NCBI GenBank assembly: GCA_947044365.1 | Contig: OX345636.1 | Span: forward strand, 57,639,746-57,703,745 | Length of the DNA: 64,000 nucleotides | Source of the DNA: Petrosia ficiformis | Taxonomy: Eukaryota > Porifera > Demospongiae > Haplosclerida > Petrosiidae | Direction of reading: 5' to 3' | In this document: piece after piece, positions 10,440 through 20,900 of the stretch | Numbering within the stretch: the first letter of the stretch is position 1 | Layout: each line of letters begins with the position of its first letter | Notes under the pieces: model-generated | Told to the model about the DNA's origin: nothing | Database searches by the model: none | What the model saw: only the letters and a program-made list of their open reading frames with translations | Translations under genes and position numbers: made by a program

Positions 10440-10820
10440 ATAGTATCACATTCATTGCTTTGTGTTGTAGTAATCATGGCTGATTTTTTTTCATACCTGA
10501 AGCACAACAGCCTATTATTTTCATTATCTACTCTTCTTACTTTTAGATGTTCTTGTAGAACTTTAGGAATATATTGCATCTAGAACAACTATTAGTTCCA
10601 GTTTCTATGTAAAGCTACAAGCAGCTTTCTTTCTGAAGGTCTATAGAGCTCGAGTGTGCATTCCTTATTATGCACCTCGCCCATTAATTAACAGAGTCTT
10701 AGGGAATGACACCACTTCCCTACATATACAATGCATAGTCACGTATGTGTCACAAACATAAATATTCATTAAACCCCATGGAAAGCAATTATAGGGATGG
10801 CCCTGTAGCCCATAAAAACA
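10440..10820 (+). mobile_element. MITE subfamily A, copy 2
   Basis: It is collinear with 5513-5890: TAATCATGGCTGA, TTATCTACTCTT, TTGTAGAACTTTAGGA, CTATTAGTTCCAGTTTCTA, GCAGCTTTCTTTCTG, CGCCCATTAATTAACAGAG, TACAATGCATAGTCACG, and the end AAAGCAATTATAGGGATGGC with CCATAAAAAC. It sits immediately 3' of the minus-strand exon at 10833, within 15 bp of its donor site. Confidence 0.7.
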
Positions 10821-10832
10821 AATTATGAATAC

Positions 10833-13800
10833 CTGAGAGAAGACTTGTTTCATCATATGAATAGCGTCAACCCACAACTCATTATCCAATAGGATAGTCA
10901 ATGCTTGTAGTTCAACATTAGGATAATCACTGTGTGTATGGAATATAATTATAAATGTATAATATACATGAATGTACATGTACATTCAACATTAGGATAA
11001 TCACTGTGTGTATGGAATATAATTATAAATGTATAATATACATGTATGTACATGTACATTCAACATTAGGATAATCACTATGTGTATGGAATATAATTAT
11101 AATGTATAATATACATGAATGTACATGTACATTCAACATTAGGATAATCACTGTGTTTATGGAATATAATTATAAATGTATAATATACATGAATGTACAT
11201 GTACATTCAACATTAGGATAATCACTATGTGTATGGAATATAATTATAAATGTATAATATACATGAATGTACATGTACATTCAACATTAGGATAATCACT
11301 GTGTGTATGGAATATAATTATAAATGTATAATATACATGAATGTACATGTGCATTCAACATTAAGATAATCACTGTGTGTATGGAATATAATTATAAATG
11401 TGTAATATACATGAATGTACATGTATATTCAACATTAGGATAATCTCTATGTGTATGGTAATAACAATACTTATACATGAATGTACATGCTTTAGTCAAT
11501 GAGAATATGCACATACATGTACATGTACATGTAAATTTCAACAATAACCCTAAGATAATTATTATTATTTCGAATAAAGCAAGGCTATACTTCAGTCCAA
11601 TTGAACTTTTCCACGGTGGTGGTGGTAGTTACATTTTTGAGAGTTAAGCAGCTGTTTCTTTTCACAGTTTAAAGCTATGCTTATCAAACTCATAGATACG
11701 TCTAATGACCAGGAGAGTAGATAATGAAAATAATAACTACATGTACATTAGGCTGTTGTGTGTCAGACATGATAAAGCCACCCATGAATCCATTGATTAC
11801 TGAATACTGAACACCACAAAGCAGTTATAGGGATACTTTTTTCTCTACATGTACATTACATGTACATGTACATTATATATCACAAAAATCACATTTAAAA
11901 TGTGTGCATGGGTAGCCTTGTCACAAACACAATATGGCAACAATAAGTACTATTGTAAAGTACTGTTACTGTACCACTAATACAGTGATTTCATGTGGTA
12001 AATGATTACGTATATATACATTTTATCACCATCGATAAGAATATGTATAGTACATGTACAGTACATGTATTGATACATGTACATGTACAATGTACATGTA
12101 CGTCAGTGCTCTCCACAAAGCAGGGAAGGAGAACGCTACACTCCCCTATTTTTCCAAACACCCTGCTATGCGTCCCGCTTCAAAATAATAAATTTAAAAT
12201 TTTTAATGATTTTAATTACTCCTACTTGTGTGTATTAATGTATTAAAAGAAGATTACAAGCGTTTAGATGTATGCAAGTTGGAAGATGAAGACAGTAATG
12301 ATAGTCTATGATATGAGAATGATTGTTCTATTGCTTTAGATTACATATTGTGTAAGTATGTGTGGCATAATCATTCATTACATACATCTGTACTTTAACA
12401 AGTTTTTCTCATAAATCTGCTTACTATCTGGACCACCCTGCTATTTTTTTTCCTCTTGAGAGCACTGATGTACATATAGTGTAATATGAACATTATGAAC
12501 CTTGATAAAACCAGCTGACAATATGCTTTAATTTGATTGGTTGTTGAAGTGCTTGTAGGTGGTGATATACAGTTTATTGCTCGCTGATAGAAGTATCCCT
12601 TTTAAAAAAATAAAGAAATAGATTTACATGTACATGTACCATGTGATTAAGAAAAATCAAATCTACATGTATCATGTATGAAGTGATTAAGAATAATTAT
12701 ATCTACATGCATCATGTGATCAAAAGAATAATCGTATGTACATGTACATGTATCATGTGATCACCACAACTATTGAATTTAGGATTGTAATTTTGAGCAG
12801 ATGATAATTAACTTTTTAATATTCGGCCATTTTACACCGTAAGTCAATTAATGTACATGTACAGTACATGTATAGTTAAAAGTGTTTCTTAGATACCACA
12901 GTTAGTAAACTTGCTGTACAAAATGGACAAATCACAAACACAAACATCATTAAATAATATTATGGTTACATACATGTACTTGTACATGTACTTTATGCAT
13001 GTACATGTACCTTGTCCTTCTAAAAAATTTCTTAGAAAAATAGTTCTTAATTTTGTAAACTTAAAGTATTGGCAATAAAATGCTTCAAACAGAAAATATT
13101 TCCTTGTATATCTAGCTACAAGTAAGGATATCCTATATAGGACAATCCATGGACATAAAGAACTACATGAGATCTGAACATCTACCACTGTAGTGCTTGG
13201 TGTGACCTATATGTACTTGATGCTGAATAGTCAAATAGTGAGTGAATTAACACACTTACATGTACATGTATGTGTTTGATAGAAACTTGCATCCTCCAAA
13301 CAGTCAATTTTTATAAATATTGTCACAAATAATTATATGTACATGTACATACCTTTCTGAGTCTCCTTGTGAAGGTGATATCTACTCCATGTTGTAAATC
13401 TCTTACTAGATGTGCATAAGCCACAAAATGCAGTAACTCATTTGGTTCAGAATCATACAATAGATTACATGTTAACTCAAATACTGGAACTCGAGCTGTC
13501 TGAATACTATAATTTATGGAAGAGATAACTGAAATTTATTATTATTTATATACATGTAGATATGTTTTCCATTACATATATACATGTAGTACACATGTAC
13601 AAGCATTATAATGTGTACTGTACATGTGGTAGTCATATACATGTACATTATATTAATGTGTACTGTACATGTGATAGTCACATGCATTACCAGGGCTCAA
13701 GATAACAATGTCCCATGTTTGATCAAAATATGCTCTAGTCAAATTTAAGGCATTTTAGCTCATCCACTGCATTACAATATATGAATATATGTATGTATTG

Positions 13801-16629
13801 TAATTGGTATACAAGTACAGTATATGTCAATAAAATGTCACCATACAGTAACAGTAATTACCTTAGTTCTACTGTCAGTATAGTACAGTAATTACTGTCT
13901 CACTACTGTGGTGTTGAATACCAATTACTATCAAAACTACTGTTGAACTACATGTATGTAGTGTGGAAATGAAACTACTGAGTAATTACTGTACTGTATG
14001 GTGACTTTGTATATGTACATGTACATGTATATCAGTGTTCTAACTGTTCTCCATAGTGGAAAAGGCAAAGGTACATGTAACAATTATTATTGGACCTATC
14101 TTATACTGATCAGAGGCACTGTTAGATGTAACATAAATTATAATAAATAGAATAGTGATTTGCCAGCCCTAAGGAGATCACTGAGTATACATGTAGATAT
14201 ACATGTACATGTAGGGTTTGTAATGTAAGTGAAAATTTTAAGACTGAGACTGAATGTGTGTGTGTGTACAGGTGTACATGTATACACATCACACTGTGCA
14301 CTACCATACATTGTAGATGTACATGTACCTTCAGTACATGTATGTACATGTGTATGTATGTGTATACACACACATATATACAGTATAAATTATAGATGTA
14401 CATGTAACTTCAGTGCAGTTTGAGCTACTCTATCGGCTGCTTCAGTAGCTAACAGATTTTTCCAGTTTATGTCTGAACAATACTGATTACTCTGCAGAAC
14501 TGAATGTACAGTACATGTAAGTACATGTACACTAATATTATACATGTATACATGTATGTACATGTACATGTGAGTACATAATATACGTGTATACATGCAT
14601 GTACATGTACATGTGAGTACATATTATACGTGGCATCATGTATACATGTATGTACATGTACATGTAAGTACATGAACACTATTATACATGTACATGTATA
14701 ATTATGTACATGTACAGTGTAAGTACATTTACCTTATACATGTACATACATGTATGTATGTACATGCACAACTAACTATGGCATGTATATACTGCATGCA
14801 AATGTGCAACCCTTTCCCAACCAGAAATGTACATGTATATGCAACTTTTGTCAGCTATGTACGTAAGCTTTTCAAGTTCTAGTTGGTCCAAGAGTTCGAC
14901 AACTAAAAGAATGAAGCTTCATTACTGTCAGGAAAGCAGCAAGATGAGTGTTTGAAAATCAGTTTGGTAATACATGTAGCAATGTTCAGTAGCATTAATG
15001 TTTTTAGTGACCTTTGAATTTACAATTTTGGTATGATTATGTGTACTTCAACAGATAAATATTTAGGACCTGAGGCTCATGTTAATGTCACTTTAATAAT
15101 GTGTCTACATTCTCCAGGATCTGGAATAGCAGATTTGAATGTATTATCAATTATTATCATTCCTACCTTCTGAGAAAGAGTCCTCAATCCTCATAAAATC
15201 TTTGATACCCTGTAGAGTCTCAGTAGGATTGGAGATACTTAAAAAATGTAGTTCCGCTCTAACAGATGCTAAAAGTAGATCACATGTATGTCACATGACA
15301 TAAAACACAAATGCAATACATACTTGTAGGATCTGTTGAAACTGTAGATTGCTGTGATAATTCAAGAATCTCTTTTACTCTTTTTCTCACTGAAGGGGTG
15401 TGGTCAATCTATGGAATATACATCACACACACTAGTCACATGATGATTTGTAATAATCATGTGACTTACTGGTATAATAGGTGTGGTCAGTAAAGATTCA
15501 TATTCTTGTGAAAGTTCCAAATAATGTTCCAAGAGAGGTACTATACGTATCAATAAGAAAGCAATGTGAATAATAATTACATGTATACAAACTAATGGAC
15601 CAGTACTATTGGTAGTACTAGTGGTAGTACTATTGGTAGTACTATTGGTAGTATTAGTGGTAGTACTAGTGGTAGTACTATTGGTAGTACTATTGGGAGT
15701 ACTATTGGTAGTACTAGTGGTAGTACTATTGGTAGTACTATTGGTAGTATTAGTGGTAGTACTAGTGGTAGTACTATTGGTAGTACTATTGGTAGTACTA
15801 GTGGTAGTGCTATTGGTAGTACTAGTGGTAGTACAATTGGTAGTACTAGTGGTAGTTGGTAGTACTATTGGTAGTACTAGTGGTAGTTTTATTGGTAGTA
15901 CTATTGGCAGTACTATTGGTAGTACTATTGGTAGTACTAGTGGTAGTATACTAAAATTACCATCAGTACTACATGCATTACTAACGATAATACTAATGAT
16001 AATACTAATGATAATACTAATGATAGTACTAATGATAGTACTAATGATAATACTAATGGTAGTACTAATGATAATACTAATGATAATACTAATGATAATA
16101 CTAATGATAATACTAATGATAATACTAATGGTAATACTAATGATAATACTAATGGTAATACTAATGATAATACTGATGATAATACTAATGGTAGTACTAA
16201 TGATAATACTAATGATAATACTAATGGTAATACTAATGATAATACCAATGGTAGTACTAATGGTAATACTAATGATAATACTAATGGTAATACTAATGAT
16301 AATACTAATGATAATACTACTAATGATAATACTAATGGTAATACTAATGATAATACTACTAATGATAATACTAATGGTAATACCAATGGTAGTACTAATG
16401 GTAATACAAATTTAGTTAGTTTCTTTTACAAAATGGCTGAATATCAAGTTTAAAGGTACATGTAAGCAATTGATCAAATGTATTTTCCTTAAGACCTGTC
16501 ATATAATATTATTATACATGTACATATATAATGTACCAGTTTGTACATTAAGAGGATTGCTTCATTGTCATGGTAACGATGAAGAAACTCAGTTAGTTGG
16601 TCTACCAAGTACTTGTGACAAACAGGATA
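10833..16629 (-). CDS. Multi-exon gene of unknown identity (internal exons)
   Basis: Exons in transcript order, by GT-AG sites and frame: 16629-16537 (YPVCHKYLVDQLTEFLHRYH...), 15540-15470 (PLLEHYLELSQEYESLLTTP), 15408-15324 (IDHTPSVRKRVKEILELSQQ), 15268-15167 (SVRAELHFLSISNPTETLQG), 14499-14409 (LQSNQYCSDINWKNLLATEA), 13499-13353 (ARVPVFELTCNLLYDSEPNE...) and 10929-10833 (DYPNVELQALTILLDNELWV). The four exons from 15540 to 14409 join in consistent phase (0, 1, 1). Other joins need exons I could not place; 13165-13004 is a weak candidate. The product looks helical and Leu-rich, like an alpha-solenoid or HEAT-type protein, but I do not recognise the family. The 5' and 3' ends are outside what I can identify. 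Confidence 0.65.
10911..11455. repeat. 74-bp minisatellite carrying a splice acceptor
   Basis: Eight tandem units begin at about 10911, 10985, 11059, 11132, 11206, 11280, 11354 and 11428. Each has TTCAACATTAGGATAATCAC then TGTGTGTATGGAATATAATT and an ACATGT-rich tail. On the minus strand every unit reads CATACACACAG followed by TGATTATCCTAATGTTGAA. That is the acceptor and first 19 bases of the exon at 10929-10833. Only the lowest-coordinate unit is followed by the rest of the exon. Confidence 0.9.
11640..11855 (-). mobile_element. MITE subfamily A, copy 3 (partial)
   Basis: In reverse orientation to the 5439 copy it holds GAGAGTAGATAATGAAAATA, AGGCTGTTGTGTGTCAG, TTGATTACTGAATACTGAAC and the terminal CAAAGCAGTTATAGGGATAC plus TTTTTTCTCTAC. 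The GC-rich end is missing. It lies in an intron of the minus-strand gene. Confidence 0.55.
12104..12467. mobile_element. hAT-type MITE with 8-bp target duplication
   Basis: The ends are CAGTGCTCTC and GAGAGCACTG, a perfect 10-bp inverted repeat. The flanking octamers are ATGTACGT (12096-12103) and ATGTACAT (12468-12475), a 7/8 target-site duplication. Its 364 bp hold no transposase. Subterminal CCACAAAGCAGGG and CACCCTGCTAT are partly mirrored. The insertion is into ACATGT repeat inside an intron of the minus-strand gene. Confidence 0.75.
12468..13003. other. Intronic AT-rich DNA
   Basis: Four loose copies of an ~50-bp segment (ATCATGTGAT-AAGAATAAT with TACATG) lie between 12625 and 12775. 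No exon was identified with confidence. The minus-strand frame at 13165-13004 (LLVARYTRKYFLFEAFYCQY) could be coding, but its acceptor lacks a pyrimidine tract. Confidence 0.35.
13818..14018. repeat. Foldback MITE (~200 bp)
   Basis: GTATATGTCAATAAAATGTC then ACCATACAGTAACAGTAATT at the left is mirrored by GTAATTACTGTACTGTATGG then TGACTTTGTATATGTAC at the right. The interior also has mirrored TACTGTCAGTATAGTACAG-type segments. It lies in the intron between exons 14499-14409 and 13499-13353. Confidence 0.65.
14170..14860. repeat. Dense ACATGT / TACATGTA tracts
   Basis: Apart from the exon at 14409-14499, this interval is mostly TACATG hexamer with variants (TGTATACATG, GTGTGTGTAC). The hexamer is self-complementary, so each tract can fold on itself. 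Open frames on both strands (VHVHVYMYM-like peptides) are translations of the repeat and are not genes. Confidence 0.8.
15601..15955. repeat. 12-bp repeat array (GGTAGTACTATT type)
   Basis: About 29 tandem units of GGTAGTACTAGT/GGTAGTACTATT lie in the intron between the unknown gene's exons at 16537 and 15540. The unit has no stop codon in one plus frame, so it stays open and would encode LVVLLVV-type repeats. Codon-scale variation is confined to two sites per unit. Confidence 0.95.
15975..16410. repeat. 12-bp repeat array (ATAATACTAATG type)
   Basis: About 36 units of ATAATACTAATG, with GTAATACTAATG and GTAGTACTAATG variants, directly follow the GGTAGTACTATT array after a short hinge. Both arrays share the TA(A/G)TACTA core, so they probably descend from one repeat. 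The open plus frame continues from the first array to 16415 (268 codons in all), and a 149-codon minus frame overlaps it. Both are low-complexity. Confidence 0.95.
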
Positions 16630-16955
16630 CTGTAAAAAATAATATACAGTTAATAACAGTACATGTATTCAGGTAATATACATGTGTATCTAGATGTGAT
16701 AGTGAACTCCACAATTAGGCATGTTCGTATGTTTACATGTACATGTACATCTAGTTGTGTACATGTAAATGTATACATGTCTGTGGGTAGTGACTGGGTA
16801 CATGGTTGTATATTACAAATATTTCACATGTACATGTACGTATGATACTACTATTACACATGTATACACTACCAATATTACACATGTGTATACATATATG
16901 TACATGTACATGTATGCTTTCTTCATACATAGTAGCATAATTAAGGGTTCCTTTC

Positions 16956-17384
16956 ACAATTCCCTATGCCTCAGATATAGTTGGCCTATTCTAAAAATGC
17001 CTCAGATGTGTTCTTGTGGAAAAATTGATGTATCTTATGCTGTGATACATGTATGCTCATAAGGTGGTTTCCCAACCATTCCTCATAACAAGGTCAGGGA
17101 CCTCACTGCCAAACTGTTAACTGGAGTTTATCATGATGTTGATAAAGAACCCAGGCTACAGTAATTAACTGGTGAACACCTATTCAACAGCACTGCCAAC
17201 ACAGATGATGGAGCTTGTTTGGATGTCAAAGCAAGAGGTTTGTGGAACAACATGCAATGCGCATGTTTTGTTTTTAGGGTACTTTACCTGAATGCACGAA
17301 GCAACCGGTCCTCTTCCCTGTCTAATGTATATAAGCATGACGCCGAAAAAAAAAACAGGCTGGTGCTCAATGCATTCTTGAGGT
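16956..17384 (+). pseudogene. Retroelement ORF C-terminal fossil
   Basis: One frame reads SLCLRYSWPILKMPQMCSCG, then GGFPTIPHNKVRDLTAKLLT, then TANTDDGACLDVKARGLW and FRVLYLNARSNRSSSLSNVY, then EKKNRLVLNAF. From memory this is the module that follows reverse transcriptase in a retroelement family widespread in cnidarian and other invertebrate genomes (consensus like CSCG..F...HA..C..GGFP..RHN.+RD, DGARLD, FDVRVF). Two in-frame stops (TAA before GGFP and TAA after EPRLQ) show decay. The reverse transcriptase domain is absent, so this is a 5'-truncated copy. The DGA-LD...F-VRV pattern may be a nuclease core (inference). Confidence 0.6.
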
Positions 17385-17451
17385 AAAACATGGTTTATTC
17401 TCTTATAACCTGCTAGGCCCCCCCTGTGTAGACACACCTATGTATCTGCTA

Positions 17452-17582
17452 GTAAGTAGAATGCTATATTGTAATTAAGATATAACACCACTCTTCTTAA
17501 AAGCTCCTATACATAGAACTATTGTATTGCTTATAATTACATGTATTATTATCAATACATGTATTGAGAATGTCTGTTGATA
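17452..17582 (+). repeat. Paralogous intron segment, copy 1
   Basis: AGTAGAATGCTATATTGTAA, TTAAGATATAACACC, CACTCTTCTTAAAAGC, TCCTATACATAGAACTATTG and CAATACATGTATTGAGAATG match 19922-20045 in order, with small indels. The pair flanks phase-1 linker exons of the Roc-COR gene, so it records a duplication inside that gene. Confidence 0.75.
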
Positions 17583-17650
17583 TTATTATCATTTATCCTA
17601 GTCATACAAAACTTTATTACATTGTATACGTATTTGTTTATTTATACATT

Positions 17651-17962
17651 TTACACATTGCTATGATCTATTCACATTGCTATGATCTATTCACATTGCT
17701 ATGATCTATTCAGATTGCTATGATCTATTCACATTGCTATGATCTATTCACATTGCTATGATCTATTCACATTGCTATGATCTATACACATTGCTATGAT
17801 CTATTCACATTGCTATGATCTATTCACATTGCTATGATCTATACACATTGCTATGATCTATTCACATTGCTATGATCTATTCACATTGCTATGATCTATT
17901 TACATTGCTATGATCTATTCACATTGCTATGATCTATTCACATTGCTATGATTTATTCACAG
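17651..17962. repeat. 19-bp minisatellite ending at a splice acceptor
   Basis: About 16 units of CACATTGCTATGATCTATT occur, with a few C/A/T changes. The last unit (TTTATTCAC) runs directly into AG at 17961-17962, the acceptor of the linker exon at 17963. The array therefore supplies the whole 3' end of that intron, including any branch point. Confidence 0.95.
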
Positions 17963-20900
17963 ATGACAAATCTACTGTTACTAAGAAACAGGAGGTATCA
18001 CTCCCAGGTACTGATTTGTGTTCCATATCAGTTTCATTATCATAATTTTAATGTTCTATATGAGTGTTTGAAACATCCCATAGTTTAGTAATAATTATTA
18101 TCATTGCAATTACAATAATAGCACTTGCCATGTTGCTTCCTTCACCTTGTTAAGATAACTATACACTGTGAACAGTAATGATATAAAATATATTCCAAAC
18201 ATTTCTAAATCAGTTAGTAAAATTGTCCTCCATTTTCTATTGTCACATGAAGTGATTGAAGTTTAGCTGTATATAGGACTGAAATTAAAATTTAAAATCT
18301 GCTTTATCACCTAATGATCAAATGGCTGCTTGTGTTATTATCATTGGGGTAATGCTTGCAAGGTTTGGTTGTAGAAAATATCCAACACTTCCTAGTCACT
18401 TCGTTTCCATTCTGATTTATCATCATAAGAATGCTAGGGCAACATGTGCAAATCTGTCTGCTCAGCATCTATTTTAATGATTGTATTATTTGTATTAGAT
18501 GTAGTGATAAAAGTTGTAATAGTCACATGTATATAGTGTGTATTGGTTATAAAAATTGTATTACATGTATTTAGGGCTGCGACGGAGGTGGGAAAATAGC
18601 CTTTAAAGTTTTGTCAGCAAAAATGAACGAAAGTTCAAAGGTTCACACGTGTTTATATCAATGTTGGTCTTACCTTCATTGGCTATAGAAAGCCTCCAAA
18701 ACAGGGTTATTGCTTTATAATGAGAACTAGTGTGGTTTCTGTCAGTGTTTCAAGTGTGAATTGCAGAAGTGTGCATGCGCAAACATTAAAGTAGGTGTGG
18801 CAGCCATGCTTTGAAGGTAGAAGTGTAGCTTCGATCCTTCAAACCTTCGTTCCCAGCCCCACTTGTATTACTTGTATTACTTGTATTACTTGTATTACTT
18901 GTATTACTTGTATTACTTGTATTAGTTGTATTACTTGTATTACTTGTATCAGGAGCCCAGAATGATGTTGACGAGAAAGCGAAAGAGTAGGAGCGGCAGA
19001 CGACCACGCATTTCATTAAATTGGTCAAACTATCTGTCTGTCCATCTGTTACTATTTTTAGAATCCACGTGTATCCACACCTTCGTTGAAAACGAACTGC
19101 TACTAACTACATTGACTTAGTTTTCTCTAAAACAAAGAAAATAATTTGACAATAATTTGGCTGTGTAGACCTGTGAAGACGTTGCTAGTGAAGCCATTGA
19201 CAGAGTAGCAGAAATAATGTCAAACACTCTTGATTAGGACTAAACAATTCTTTCTCGGCTTCTCCAAAGCATGCTCTCGCTTTCCTGATAGTAGGTGACT
19301 CCATTTCTGCCTCCAGACATGTTCGTATACTAACTGACCTTGGAGATCTTCGAGGTGTTGACGCCATATTTAACAAAGGTGTGGATTCTACAAATAGTAA
19401 CAGATGGTCAGACAGATACATGTAGTTTGAGCAATGTAATTAAATGCATGGTCATTTACCGCTCACTACCGCTCCTACTCTTCTGCTTTCTGGTAAGTTT
19501 TTGGCTCTTGTTTGTATTAGTTGTATTTTTTTTGTACAAGTGTTTTGATCAAATGTGGCTTAATGAAAAAGCCTAACCCTAGCGGGGCTTAAACCTGCAA
19601 CCTTTCGATTGCAGGCCAGCACTTTAGCTAGCAGGCCACTAGGACCCCCCTATTAGTTGTGTTAGTTGTGTTGATATAAGGGTTGTATTATAATGCACAA
19701 TTCAATGAACACCATTTTTTTCCATTGCAGATGATATCAAAAGTGATATTTCTGAGCAAGATGAAGCAAATGTGAAGAAGCCAGATGAAACAATACCAGG
19801 TACTAAATGTAGTGTCTTTATAAAACAAATAGTACAGTATGACTAGTAGCATCATGAGTACATGTATCTCTTTCTGTATTTTAACTTGATGTGATGTGTT
19901 ATAAACTCTACTATTAATATTACTATTAGTAGAATGCTGTATTTGTAATTAAGATATAATTAGTTACCACTCTTCTTAATAGTTCCTATACATAGAACTA
20001 TTGTATTGTTTATAATCAATACATGTATTGAGAATGTCTATAGACGCATTGAAATTTCAAACTCACTCTAGTGTGACTTGGCCATGGAAAGTAGAGTATA
20101 ATGAATATCTGTTATTAGTTTCAATTATCATAGGTTATTGGTAGAATATATTTTGTAATAAGTAGATGATGTCAACTTTCATACCTTAAGTCTACTTTTA
20201 ATTACATGTACTCATTTTAGCAAATTTAGCAACTAAAATTATTATGTCCTAATAATATATTTCGTGATTAGGCAAATTAGGAGTGGCTCAGAAATTCACT
20301 AAAATTATACAATGCCATGATAAATATGAGCAATAAAAAATCACTGAATTTACTGGATGCAATTAATAGAAGGGTTCAGGTATTTAGTGAAAATTCACAT
20401 CACCATAGTTATGTGTACAATGTCAGCTTTCCAACAACATTAAATCCACTTGTGTCAACATCATTGAAAAGCTACTTGTGTCAACATCATTGAAAAGCCA
20501 CTTGTATCAATAGCATTGAAAAGCCACTTGTATCAACATCATTGCTGTGTCTTTTTCTTATTCATATACATGTATACTCCCTCTACTATAGCACGTACAG
20601 CATGTAGTGCTACAGTTCATCTAATAATAGTCATAAACATGATCTTCCACTACTATGTCCTGATTCATTTCAGTATACTAACACAATGTTTTAATGTTGT
20701 GCATAGTAGTAGAATGTAGTAGTGGTTGATGTACATGTAGTAGGTGTGCTTATTTTAATATTCAAATTACTAAACGATCATGATTATATTACTATTAATT
20801 TTGTACATGATGCCAATATCTGATTTATTGATATCTCATGTTTTAAGTTGGAATTCAATAATGAAACATTCTTCTCTCTCAATCCCTAGATACCCCATTT

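Noticed and set aside
14122..14679. Several His/Tyr/Val-rich ORFs on the minus strand
   Set aside because: Outside the exon at 14409-14499 they are translations of the TACATG hexamer.
15609..16415. 268-residue hydrophobic membrane protein
   Set aside because: The frame is a translation of two 12-bp arrays inside an intron, is open on the other strand as well, and has no splice or start context.
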